In this document: positions 35,238 to 46,506 of the stretch, piece after piece
How the letters are laid out: every line of letters starts with the position of its first letter
How positions within the stretch are numbered: the stretch's first letter is position 1
Origin: Cepaea nemoralis
Taxonomy: Eukaryota > Mollusca > Gastropoda > Stylommatophora > Helicidae
DNA: 64,000 bases
Direction of reading: 5' to 3'
Assembly (NCBI GenBank): GCA_014155875.1
Contig: JACEFZ010017695.1
Coordinates: forward strand, 1-64,000
Position numbers and translations under genes: made by a program
The notes under the pieces: generated by a model
Databases searched by the model: none
Told to the model about the DNA's origin: nothing
Seen by the model: the letters and a program-made list of their open reading frames with translations, nothing else

Positions 35238-38200
35238 TTAAATGTCAACCTGTATGTAGTTAAAGTAAGCTGCGGTCAACTTGAGCTTGTTGATATCTCC
35301 ATAGAGCTTGTCCTCAAATGAAGCAGGTGTGGGCCAAAATATCTTTCTCTGTTCTGCATACGTTGGGCAATCCTGCAGCAAATGTTTTGCTGTCATTTTT
35401 CCAGTTCTACAATTACATTCATCGGTATCTCCTATCTTTAGTTTATTGAACAAGTGGTATTTCAGCCTGTTATGTCCTGTGCGGAGTCTGAAGATTGCTA
35501 CTTGTTCTCTTCGGTCGAGTTTGTAATATGCATCATCCTTCTGATGGCCTGGATGCTCAGATTCCCATTTGGTTCTATAAGTGCTTTTTATCAACCTCTT
35601 TGCCTCATTATAGGTTATGTCTATGTCAGGCTGTGGTAGTCGTCCGCCCTCTTTTGCCAGTCTGTCAGCCTCTTCGTTTCCAGGTATACTGCAATGTGAT
35701 GGGATCCACTGTATTACAACTTTTTTTGGATTTCTGGCATAGACCATGGAGTGCTGCTCTTAGGTCAGTTAGTTCTGTGCTGTTAATGCTCTTGAGTATT
35801 GAGACAGCTGACTTTGCATCTGTGAAGATAGCTATTTGCTTCTCTTTATTTTCCTCCATCAGGAGCATTTCTGCTGCAGTTTTCAAAGCCTCTACCTCCG
35901 CTTTGAAGTTACTTGAAAATTTTCCAGTTGCCATTGAATGTGTTTTTTTTCACTCCATTTTTTAAATTTAGGAGAATTCCTCCTCCTCCATTCTCTATTG
36001 AATTTTTGGCTGATCCATCTGTATATGCATGGGTCCAATTCCTGCTTGGGTAATGTTCTTTTATGTAGTTTAGGGTTATTTCTCTTCTTTCGGTTTCATG
36101 CTGAGTGTTCTTTTTCTCAATACCAGGAATGTTTTCTATCATCTCAGGCAGTTGCTGCTGTCTCCAAGCTGGGAACTTGTGTGCATTGTGTATGGGCTTG
36201 ACTGTTAATATGTTAAGTATAGGATCTGCCCTAATCCTTCGTTTTGCAGTTTCTACAAAGTTGCTACGCTTCAGTCTTCCCTTTCCAAAACCATTAAATC
36301 TGTTGTACATAGGGTGGTCTGTCAATCTTCTAAATTTTTCTGCTTGTTGCTGGGCTCTGCTATCTCTTCTATCCTGCATTGGTTGTAAACAAGTGATCTT
36401 TTCTAGTTCATTAATAGGCGTTGTCTTCAGGCTTCCAGTTATGATTCGCATTCCTTGGTTTTGGACTCTACTTATTTTGTTAAAGTTTGACTTAGCTGCT
36501 GTTGCCCAAGCTGCAATGCCATATTCCAGTACTGGCCTCACCCGTCCAGTATATAACTTCTTGAGAACTTTCTCATCTGCTCCCCACGTTGTACCAGCAA
36601 GCTTTTTCATGATTGCCATTCTCTGCCTTGCTCTTGTTCGAATTTTCTCAACCTGTGTCTTCCATGTCAGGCGACGATCAAAGGTGACTCCTAGATAATT
36701 TGGATTTTCTTCATGGCGCAATATTTTTCCATTCAATGCCAGCTTAGGTTGCTGAGTTTTATTTGAGAGGGAGAACACTGTGCATGTTGTTTTCTCCTCA
36801 CTTATCTTCACTAGCCATGATTTTGACCAGTCCTCTAGCGCTAATAAGGCTTGCTGTATTCTGCTGTTAGCTGTACTAATATATTCTTCAGATGTCCATA
36901 TGGCTAGGTCATCTGCAAAGGAGGATGTGTGTACTCTGGCTGGAAAATTTTCTGTGATGTCATTTATATATGCTAGGAATAATGTTGGTGAAAGAACTCC
37001 TCCTTGGGGGACACCTTGCTCCAGCAGCATCATTTTGCTTGTTTGTCCTTGTACTTTTGTCCTGGCAGTTCTGTTCTCAAGGTAGTGGCTGATCCATTTA
37101 TACATTTTTCCACAAACATGCATGTTTTGCAGTTTTACTTTCAGTCCTTCCTTCCATACTTTATCAAAATGCTTTTTCTAAATCTATCCAGACTGCTAGT
37201 GTGTGCTTTTTCTCTTGGAAGGCATCCTCTATTTCCTGAGCTATATAGGTTATTTGATCTTCAGTGGATCTGTATTTTTTGAATCCTGCTTGGTGTGGTG
37301 TTAAGAGTTTGTTTTCTTCCAGATGCCATGTTAGCCTGCCATTGATAATGCGTTCCATTAATTTTCCTACACAGCTAAGTAGACTGATAGGTCGATAGCC
37401 ATTTGGTTCTTCCAGGTCTTTTCCTTTCTTTGGGACTGGTATTAGTATAGCTTCCTTCCATGCCTGTGGGACTATTTCTCTCTTCCAGCTGTTATTTAGG
37501 ACTGCTAGTAGTTTCTTCTTTGCCTTGGTGCCTAGTCCTATTAGCATTTCATTTGTGATTCCATCCTTTCCTGGTGATTTCTTCTTTTTTAGGGTATTCA
37601 TTGCCTGTTCCATTTCTTCCATTGTTAGATTTGCCATCATATATTCTGCTGCTGTCTCTTTATTTCTATGATGTATCTGTTTGTCTTTGATTGCTTTCTT
37701 CTGTTCGGTTGTAATATCAATGTGGTTTGCATTTGCATAGTGTTCCATTAGTGCATTTGCAGCCTTTTTGCCTGTAAGCAAGGCATTTCCTTGTTTAATT
37801 GTTATTTGTTTGTTTCTAGGTCCTTCATTGTTCATGGCTTTCACTAGTTTCCATAGTTTGTTTCCATCCCTGTCAAAATTCAGGTTTTCTGTTTTTTCCC
37901 TCCAACAATCTCTTGTTGTTTGATTTACTGTTCTTTTATATTTTGCTGAGATGGCTTTGAGAGAGATGTTTGCTTCAATTGTTTGTTCTCTCTCTGCTGT
38001 CTTCCTGGCATCTTCAACTTTGTCCTCCAAACTTTGTAGTTCTTCAGTCCAGTATGGTTTGTAATTTTTCCTCGCTCCTCTTGGAATGGACTCAGTGGCT
38101 GCCTGTATTATTGCTCTGTTTAGACTTTCCACCATTTGCTTTATGTTGCCATATCGTGTATTTATGTTTTCACAATATTTGTCTGTTAGTATGGCAAATC

Positions 38201-39092
38201 TGTCCCAATCTGCTCGTTTGTAATTCCAGCGGGGCAAGGGCTTTTGCTCCTGTGGAACATACTCCATATTCATTTCAAGCTTGATTGGTCTGTGGTCACT
38301 ACCTGCTAATTGGTCCAGCACATGGCGATCAATTTTGTGGAGGATGTCTCCTGTGCAGAAAGCTAAGTCTGGAGTAGAAGTGGTAAGCCATCTTCTGGAG
38401 TAGAAGCTCGGTGTGTCATCCGCTTTGTTGAGTAGATGGATATTTGAGTCTATTTCCCAGTCTTCCAATTCATCTCCTCTTTTGTCAGTATCTGGGTATC
38501 CCCATCTTTCTGAACGGCTATTAAAGTCTCCGACAATAATGCAGTTTGTGTCAGTTATTTTCATGTTTGAGAGTGTAAGATCCTTATCTGCTGGGCTATA
38601 CAGATTGTAGATTCTTATTTTCACGTCCTTTATCATTATATCAACACCTATAATTTCCGTTTGGTTGTTAGAGATCACAGATACTTCGCTGCAAGGTATT
38701 GTATTTCGTGTAAGTATTAGAACTCCTCCTTTGTGTCCTTCGCGGTCGAAACGTGTGGCCTGATATCCTCTGACTGAGAATTTGTGATTGGCGTTGAGGT
38801 GTGTCTCTTGAATGCATGCCACATCTATTCTATCTTTATGAAGACGCTGTGTTAGGGAGTCTTTCTTCTTGTAAACTCCTTCGGCATTCCACTGTAGTAT
38901 GTTGAGTGTCCGGGGTATTTGGTCAATAGCTCTTAACCTACTCCTCTGTGCCTTGACTCCACAGCACAGGGGAAGGTGACCACCAGTAGTCATGGGTGGA
39001 CCCCCTCGAGGCAGGGGGCCCGGCACTATCACCGCCTGATGGGACTTCACGGGATTAGCACCATATCGATTAATTTTGATTTGTGACATCAT
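35238..39092 (-). pseudogene. LINE-1F copy 2 ORF with three frameshifts
   Basis: It begins MMSQIKINRYGANPVKSHQ at 39092, the native start region missing in copy 1. Endonuclease, RT (FADD intact), RNase H and the Cys/His knuckle are all readable. Single-base insertions break the frame at about 37167 (after LEKAF), about 35940 (poly-T in the RNase H start) and about 35725 (poly-T). Two of the three are in homopolymers, so sequencing error cannot be excluded. Confidence 0.9.
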
Positions 39093-39102
39093 GAATTAAG
39101 TT

Positions 39103-39337
39103 ACGTTGCACGGCTTTGTCAAGCCTGTGGCTCAGTACATCCGATTTCGACAAGCATTTATTCGGGATGCTTTCCCTAGCCTTTGACTGTCCCCAGTCTA
39201 CCTACAAGGCAGCAGGTTTCACGTTGCACTGCTTTGTCAAGCCTGTGGCTCAGTGCATCCGATTTCGACAAGCATGTATTTGGGGTGCTTTCCCTAGCCT
39301 TTGACTGTCCCCAGTCTACCTACAAGGCAGCAGGTTT
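39103..39337 (-). repeat. 118-bp tandem duplication in LINE-1F copy 2 5' UTR
   Basis: Two head-to-tail units (39103-39220 and 39221-39337), each with acgttgca, ctttgtcaagcctgtggctc and ctagcctttgactgtcccca. They differ at few positions. Confidence 0.92.
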
Positions 39338-39639
39338 GTGTGTCTCTTCGTCTGGTCCCTCTCCCTTGACCTGTCCGACATGGGTGGCCCTACCAGTAGC
39401 TGTGCTACCGTCGGCATAGCTCTTGGGGTCATTGGGACGCACAAGCCCCTCTACCTAGTCACGGTGGACACACAGCAGAGGGGAGATTGTATTTTGTTTG
39501 TGTAGTAATTATCCATTATTCTTACTGACATGCTACCAGTGACGTAGCTGGGGCCGGGGCTGGGGGGGGGGGGGGGGGGAACCGACGCCTTTGTGCCTAT
39601 TTTTGAAAAGTAGCGCCAATCTTGGCTTGTTATTTGGGT

Positions 39640-40285
39640 TGCTGCAGTCTTTTATAAGCGTAAGGTTGCACTGCGCATGGGTTCCTGGACTTCTGACCCT
39701 TGTACTATTACACCTGGGTTGCCACAGAGATCTGTCTTTCCCCCAGTGTTCTTTAATGTCTACACTAGCAAAATCGCAGCCATTGAGACACCAGGTGTGG
39801 ATAGAATCTTGACATTTGCAGATGATGTGCTTGTGTACAGACAGGACAGAGACAGGGCCAGTTTGGCGAAAGACTTACAGGTGACAGTAAATAGGGTGAC
39901 AGAGTGGTGCAGGGACGCAGGGGCCATTATAAACCCAGACAAGACATCAGTTGTGTGGACTCCCTGGATAATAGGATCGTCAAGGCAAATGTCCCAGGTA
40001 TTATGTTGAATGGATGTCCTCTTAGTCGAGAGAGTAAATTGAAGTACTTGGGTATAACCTTTGACAAATGTTTGTCTTTTATTTTAAGGATCATGTGGAA
40101 ACTTTGGTGGTGAAGGCTGGTAGGGGACTTAATGCACTAAGGGCCATGGCAACAACCGGGGTAGATCAGAAGATGCAGTACGGGCTCTTTCAGCAGTTAA
40201 TAATTTCTGTCATTGAGTATGGTGTGAGGCTGCTGACAGTATCGAAGGGCCAGCTTGAAAGGTTAGAGCGCATACAAAATGCGGA
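39640..40285 (+). pseudogene. LINE family C RT palm fragment
   Basis: Frameshifted reading with PGLPQRSVFPPVFFNVYT, catalytic FADDVLVYRQ, INPDKTSVVW, LKYLGITFDKCLSF, VIEYGVRLLTVSKGQ and RIQNA. A jump from RIQNA to ELSIRHVCDL shows an internal deletion relative to 30160-31511. Confidence 0.82.
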
Positions 40286-40289
40286 ACTT

Positions 40290-40825
40290 TCTATACGTCA
40301 CGTGTGTGATCTATTAGTTATCAGTTATCCGTTGGGGTATCTTTATTACACTCCGGACTCCGGACAGGTCCATAGGTGCTCAGATCCTCCCCCCTCCCCC
40401 AGCATATGCATCAGCGTTCGGCGGCTAATAGTGCCAGTTCTGTGTTGGTTGACGAGGCACCTCGTTTTCCCTATGTACCTCTCGCGTCTGGCCGTGCCGA
40501 TTCTTACTCCCAAGTCTTTCATCCTGGACAGCGATGTGGATTCACTGACGTCAAAGTCCTCTGTTCTCGCCATATCTTTAAGGACGTTAATAACATTGGC
40601 ACGATCCGTGGGCTGGTCATCTACAGGGGGTGCAGAGCCAGCCAGTTTATCAGCTCGTTCATTTCCCTCGACTCCCGCATGTCCCGGGACGAAGATGAAG
40701 GTCACTTTACGGACAACAGACTTCCGCAGCGACTCAGTCCACTGTCTACGTACAGACACAGTGTCACAATAAATCTTGGAGGTCGATCGATGACAGAAAG
40801 TCGCACCAAACGTCTACAAACAGCC
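40290..40825 (-). pseudogene. LINE family D RNase H and 3' end, inverted
   Basis: Minus-strand reading FVPGHAGVEGNERADKLAGS, then ESTSLSRMKDLGVRIG, LVNQHRTGTISRRTLMHML, EHLWTCPE, then a 3' tail of GATAACT repeats. Only the last RNase H motif is left; the TDGS part is lost. Confidence 0.82.
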
Positions 40826-41455
40826 GGCATTTCTTTAATGTGTTGTTGATCGAGGAAGGACTATAGCGCCATACGTCTGCAAGGCGGCAGCCATCCTTTG
40901 AAGTTGGAGACACTCTGTCTGGATGTAAGGCGGCCAGATCTTTTGTTGTGGGGACACGAATTCTCTAGTTCACAGGCGGGCAAGACTTTTTGTTGTACGG
41001 GAAACAGGTCCCCAGATGAAAGCGGAATAGACGGCGGGTTGTTTCCATCCAGTCTAAAAAGGATGAGAGAAAAATAGCTTCTAGACTGTCTAGTGTCAAG
41101 ACAGTTTTGTGACGTCACTCAGACAATTTAAAAAGAGTTGGGGGTAAACAACTTTGGGGTAGTCGACCAAAAGTTGTGAAGCGCTACGGATGTGTGCAAT
41201 ATTCCTAGTTTGTTTCTAGAGAGAGACTATAGTGTCTATTGTTGATTTCTATCGGCGGACATCTATCCAGTGTGTGATTCCATAGTCTCCATCTCAAACA
41301 GGAATAACTATATGGTATTTAATTAATTAAATAAAGCTACATTAGATTACTCTTAGGAATCGAATGTAGTAATGTGCGTTGATAGGACGTATTATAAGAG
41401 CGTCGGCAACAGTAGCCTATCGCGTAGCTTAAACTAGCTGGTGTGAGATATCATT
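40826..41455. other. Nothing firmly recognised
   Basis: Possibly the U3 side of the LTR-like element A, but I found no terminal dinucleotides or flanking duplication to prove it. Confidence 0.35.
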
Positions 41456-42090
41456 TAACTCAGTGAGTTAAGGACAATGTAGTGGGATAATATTTAGGGA
41501 GATTGAGGATGGTTGGGGGGATGAAGGAAATGTCAAATGGTAGGATCTTCCAGTAGGGCATCTGCTGGGTTTCTGCCCTTTTCCTTTAGTCTTTCCTTGT
41601 CTTACCATGACTCAGACCGATGTGATGAGCTCCTCGGCCTTATGACAGAGTTTGGTTCTCTGTTATATTTCTGAGTGCGGCCGGTGGCCTACACACACCT
41701 AATAAAGGTTGGAATCGGGTTGCTCTCACCAGGTGTGTTCTCTCTTCAACAGGTTCCACTAGATTGTAACACCAACTAGAAGAAAAGTCATGACTCGAGT
41801 ATTGAAGGCAGAGTTTACTGAGAGGCTTTTGCACTGGGCCCATAACCCAGAGGGTCTACAGGAACCTGGCCTCTGCTGAGCAGGAAACGAGGAGTATATA
41901 TAGAGTGTTTCCTAAGTGATAGTTTACATCACAGTAAAATAAAGACACTGACAATAACACATGTACCAGGAACATTAGTAGATATAGCTACCTGGAACAT
42001 TAACATTGTGTGTTAACATTGGGGAATTCCTATCATTACCAAGTACCAGTGTGTATTACAATTGGGGAATTCCTACAAAAAGTGAAATTC

Positions 42091-43460
42091 TTCTTCTTCT
42101 TCTTTTCGTTCATCCGGAGTGTTTTTTCAGATGTGATTGCGATGTGTCTGTTATGCGCCCTTGGGCCGAAACCCGTAGGCCAACACATCGACTTTAGCGT
42201 GCTTTTTTGACCAGGTAGCATTCCTGGGAGACTCTCACTTTTATGGTGCCATTTACAACCATGATGGCCAAGTTAGAACGGTCGAAGACAACGGTCATCC
42301 CTCAAAGGAAGGCAGGGACAGTCCATAGCATTTTCCGCCATCCAAGGTTGCTTCCATAGTTACAGGGCCGACACATAACGCCCTGGATCTGGGCTCACCG
42401 AGGGAAATCGTCACGTCCTGCTCATGGCTGCTTTAAATTCTCACTTCAATATATTGATCATTTCGTTTGCCCCGGGCCATTCCCGCACACACCAGACAGG
42501 TTTGCAGACGGTATCCACTCAGCGAGTTTTCGGACATGTGCTTGTCGTTGTGCCCGTCAGAGCTGTTCCAGGCACGACAGACATTCGGAAACTACCTAGT
42601 CAGAGCTGTTCCGAACAAGAGCGGCATTCGGAAACTAGGTAGTCAGAGCTGTTCCTAGCACGAGAGACATTCGGACGAGACATTTCACTCGGACGTAATT
42701 GCGTAGTGTCAATTTTTAGTTTGCCACCCGTAGGACGACACTTCCGGCTTCCGGCGGGCATTTTTTAATGAGGTTAGCCTTCCTCGGGTTTCGAGACTCT
42801 TGTTTCGGCTTCCACACAGCAAGCTTTCGCTTCGGGCTGCCACGTAATGGATTCGCAAGACAGGCGTTCCATTTCGTGTCAACAAGACAATTTTCCACCT
42901 TTGACTACACTCACTCCATGAGTGTGGTTACAGACTATCGGACGTCTGCGAGACATGCGACCGAGGTGTTTTTTCACCTTTTTTTTACTCGCTCACGAGG
43001 TAGGCTACATGTGCTGCCGGCTCAGCACCTTACCTCCGTGCGTCTGTGGGCGAGTAACGGTCAGGCCCTTTCATCCGGGTATACCTCATATCCCCCAGCT
43101 GAGAGCCATCGAACGAATCTGCGCCGAGCATGTAGCGTTCTCAGCACATCATCACAATTGTGATGTAGGTTTGTGTCGGCCAGGCTCTCACTTCCTAGAG
43201 TTTATGGCTTAGAGACGTTCAGCCATACACCTCGGATGGAAGCCTTAGAGGTTATGTCCGGATTGAGATTTAGGGATCGTTTGCCTGATTTTGACTGCTA
43301 TCCTCAGTCTTACCTGCAGAGCAGCAGGTTGTGTCTCTCTTAGTCTGGTCCCTATCCCACGAGCCGTCCGATATGTAGTTTTCACCCATCGGCAAGCACA
43401 TGGGGTCGATGGGACACGCAAGCTCCCCCACCACGGCAAGGTGGAGACACATCGGGGGAG
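42091..43460 (-). mobile_element. Non-autonomous LINE-1F derivative, 1.37 kb
   Basis: Exact duplication AAGTGAAATTC (42080-42090 and 43461-43471). The 3' end has the GAA tail and the cgttcatccggagt block; there is one diverged 103-bp unit (cgtaatggattcgcaaga); the 5' end resembles the LINE-1F 5' UTR (gcagcaggttgtgtctctct, ctggtccctatcccacgagc, aaggtggagacaca). No endonuclease, RT or RNase H motif occurs. Inside is a second, diverged 3'-end-like block (about 42,685-42,790) and a 40-bp-scale repeat (tcagagctgttcc..., 42,557-42,675). Confidence 0.82.
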
Positions 43461-43913
43461 AAGTGAAATTCTAATATTTAGTTTTCAAAGTGATAGTAAC
43501 ATTATTTTAGGATTCTCTGATCACAGAACATTTATGAACAGAGTATTTACACTGTGTGTGTTAGAGTGATGATCAATATTGGACTGTTTCCACTATTGAT
43601 GACCAAGCATCTGGATTGTCCAAGAGCTATCGGAGAAAGTCGACACTTGGCCTGAGAGACACATCATTTGGGTGAGGTTTTCTGTCCATCATATATGGTG
43701 CTGTTGTGTGGCCAGTACAGTGAGGAAACAGACTTTGCCCCTGAGCTATTCGGTCTGACTCTACATACACGCTAGATGATACGACAGACATTCTACACAT
43801 ACACTTTGCACATATATGACACTTTTCTTTATTAAACTAAATTGTTGTTTTTGTTAGAGCCAGTGTTGTGTAGTGTGTTTTGGGAAAAGAATGAGAGGGG
43901 GCTTGGTTTAGTA

Positions 43914-43915
<2 letters not shown>

Positions 43916-44001
<86 letters not shown>

Positions 44002-44006
44002 GAGAT
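43916..44006 (+). repeat. (GA)n tract, about 45 units
   Basis: Near-perfect GA run with one C interruption at 43989, at the same place in element A as the GA tract at 62991 in element B. Confidence 0.95.
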
Positions 44007-44103
44007 CCAGGGACCGACGGGGTGTTGTGGACAGAAAGCTGGGATGTCGGTGTTGATTCCCCTCACCCCAGGGACGACACTTATATAAAATACGACACCC
44101 AGC

Positions 44104-45207
44104 TTACACTTTCTGAATCATGCTCATTAAATCACTTACTACACACACGTTGGTATAATGCTGTGATTCCAGCCATATGAAAGCCTGTGTAACTGCCATC
44201 ACCTCCATCGTCATGCTGCTCGTGGTCATAGAGTGGGCACCATTGGATTCTTGAACGGTTCGGCCCGCTGAACGGGCTGTAAATGCCCACGCACTTCTCT
44301 GCTGCTTTACAACAGATCCATCTGTAGAGATGAGCACTTCGGGGCTATCTGAGTGTTCTTAGATGAGCGCGTTGACTTCTGCATTGACAGCGGCAGGGTT
44401 CTGCTCTCTGCACCGTCTGTCGAGTGTGATAATGCAGGAGAAAGTGCACTTAAAAGCTGGAGGCACCGGCACCCATTCCTTGCCGGGGTTGATACTGGTA
44501 AGACTGCAGACCTGTCTGACAACATCTTCCGCCCGACCCATCCATGATTTGCCCCTCTTTAGCCTGTCACCCTTTTCTCTGAATATAGCGTCATGCAGAG
44601 GGTGCTGCTCACCTGCACTTATTTTTAAGTATGCACGAGCTCTCCAGATCTTGATCCTGTGTTCCATTGTCGGGAAGTCAGGAGGTATCTCATTGCTACA
44701 CAGCTGGTGTCTCTCGTGCAGCCCAAAATGATGCGCATGGCTTCGTTTTGTACCTTTTCAAGTCTTCCAATCTGTGTAGGGCTGACAGTGAGGATGGCCA
44801 GGGCATACTCGATGCGTGAAAGCACCAGTCCTTGGAACAGAAGTATTAGCAGTCTTTGCTCGATATTCGCAGTCGCCATGACTCTCATTGCTGACAAACC
44901 TTTTCGAGATTTCGTTATGACATAATCGACATGATCTCTGAAGCACAGGCAACGATCAGGCCTCACGCCAAGATATGTCATTGACTGGGTTCTACTCAAA
45001 ATGCTCCCATCCATTCTTACTGCCGGCAGGTCTGAGTTCACAATATGGTTGTTTAGGGAGAACCATGTAACCGATGCCTTTTCAGGGTTGACAAGGGCAC
45101 CGGTATCAGCACACTATGATGAAATTCGATCTAGTTATCCCTGCATATCATTGGCAACCGCCTGTCTATTTTGACCCTGTCGATACACGAGAATGTCGTC
45201 AGCAAAT
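44104..45207 (-). pseudogene. LINE family C: RT C-terminus and RNase H fragment
   Basis: Broken minus-strand reading: FADDILVYRQ near 45195, NPEKASVTWF, SMTYLGVRPDRCLCFRDHV, RIILGCTRDTSCVAMRYLL, KRGKSWMGRAEDVVRQVC, then RNase H ISTDGSVVKQQRSAWAF, MEVMAV and VVSDLMSM. At least two frameshifts and two stops. Confidence 0.82.
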
Positions 45208-45870
45208 CGTCAGTGTGTGATCTAGAGACCATCAATCGTGAAAAAGAGTGGGTTGAAGTTCCGGAAGACATGACGGACTGGCACAATGTAATAATAACAC
45301 TGGGTCGTGAGTGCAGGGAATGGGCAGCGGGCAGCACTGGGTTTGAAGTGCAACAGCTGATCCACAGTAACACACATCAAGGCGACATAGTCATCTACAC
45401 CGATGGGTCAGTGGTGAGAAACAGACGTAGTGGTTGGGGTTTTATTGCAAATGCTAACGGACGAGTCTTGAAAAGGGAAAGTCTGGCATATGAGACTCCG
45501 ACCTCTAGCATGAGAATGGAGATGGATGCAGTACCAGCGGTATTTCATTGGCTGGAGGAGACTTCTGCAACACAGATTGTATTCATTACGGATTCAAAGA
45601 GTATGCGTAGTAAGGTGGAGAAATGAATGTTTCGTGTGGAATGGCTATCGTCGCTTCAGAGGTAAAAGATAATAAAAATTGTATGGATATTTTGCCCTGG
45701 CCATGCGGGGGTGCGGGGGGATGAACAGGCTGATAGGCTAGCAGGAAATGCACCTCTTGGTGGTAGATTGCCTATGGACAAAGGAGAGATGGTCGTGCGC
45801 TTGTGGGACTAGGTGGAGAACGAGGAGAAACATATTGAGAACCCTATGTGGAAAGAATGAGATTGCGGGG
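45208..45870 (+). pseudogene. LINE family C: RNase H fragment, plus strand
   Basis: It reads VCDLETINREKEWVEVPEDM, VIYTDGSVVRNRRSGWGF, MEMDAV, FITDSKSM, a stop at about 45624, then GHAGVRGDEQADRLAGNA and further decay. It abuts the minus copy 5' end to 5' end. Confidence 0.82.
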
Positions 45871-45921
45871 GATCGGCCGGAGTTCTGGAAGAATCTCAAA
45901 ATTGAGAGGGATGACCAGGAC

Positions 45922-45990
45922 AATTGTCAGTTATTAGTTATCAATTGGGACAGGTTCATAGGTGCTCAGATCTTCCCCTGTGAGGATATT
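45922..45990 (-). mobile_element. LINE family D 3' tail scrap
   Basis: tcagttattagttatcaatt and gacaggttcataggtgctca match the inverted family D tail at 40310-40385 with an internal deletion. Confidence 0.6.
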
Positions 45991-46495
45991 TGTATTGAAT
46001 ATATGAATATTGTGCCTAGGGGTATATAGAGTGTGCCTGGATTCGAGATATAAGAAATGATGTTCTCGTTCTCTTCCTTTACCGTATTCTCCAGGAACTA
46101 GACTACGGCTATATTTCTCATAAGGATGAGACTAGGTAGACGCAGATCACAATCTAATTCATCATAATAAGACTAATCACCTGGAGAAGATATTGAGAGT
46201 CAGGTCAGTTGCCATAGCCTTCAAGGGAATAAGATCCTCTATCTGAATTCTTAGGCCACGTACGTTCGACCTCCCCACATTAACTCTCATGTTTAAATAA
46301 ACAAATGACAGATATCACTATACCAACATTACTTTGTAACAACCTTCACAAGACAGTAAGTACAACTCCTGGTCCTAACTATCTCTTTTAATGTAAACGT
46401 AGCAATGAGTTATGGGAACTCAAAAATCTCTGCATTTCTAAAACCTACAAAAACATGATAACACAATAAACCATCATCAAACAGTACACTGTGCA
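45991..46495. other. Nothing recognised
   Basis: AT-rich sequence up to the LINE-1F copy 3 target site. Confidence 0.4.
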
Positions 46496-46506
46496 TAATC
46501 AGATTC

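Larger units (their letters stand above)
34394..39483 (-). mobile_element. LINE-1F copy 2: full-length, 5.09 kb, frameshifted
   Basis: Flanked by AGATTGTATTT (34383-34393 and 39484-39494). It has the GAA tail, 3' region, about four 103-bp units, the ORF, and a 5' UTR that ends in the conserved terminus (plus-strand acacacagcagaggg; minus-strand CCCTCTGC start). The 5' UTR has a 118-bp unit in two tandem copies; copy 3 has one. Confidence 0.94.
41456..44100 (+). mobile_element. LTR-retrotransposon-like element A, degenerate, 5' part
   Basis: It shares blocks with the element at 61.8-64 kb: gatcttccagt..., ttttctgag(t/c)g.ggcc with a cacctaataaagg polyadenylation-like stretch, acaggttcc, cacttttcttt, a long GA tract and the cctcac(c/t)ccagggacgacac end. 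Gag is absent, as family C LINE sequence starts at 44104. A LINE-1F derivative is inserted at 42091-43460. Confidence 0.6.

Noticed and set aside
36105..36698. 197-codon plus-strand frame (and similar ones at 4092, 32062, 32890, 48139)
   Set aside because: Antisense shadows of the LINE ORFs; they recur wherever the LINE is present.
44104..45870. Twin-priming (5' inversion) of one LINE, from opposite halves meeting at 45208
   Set aside because: The two halves overlap in protein content and differ in sequence, so they are two copies, not one inverted insertion.
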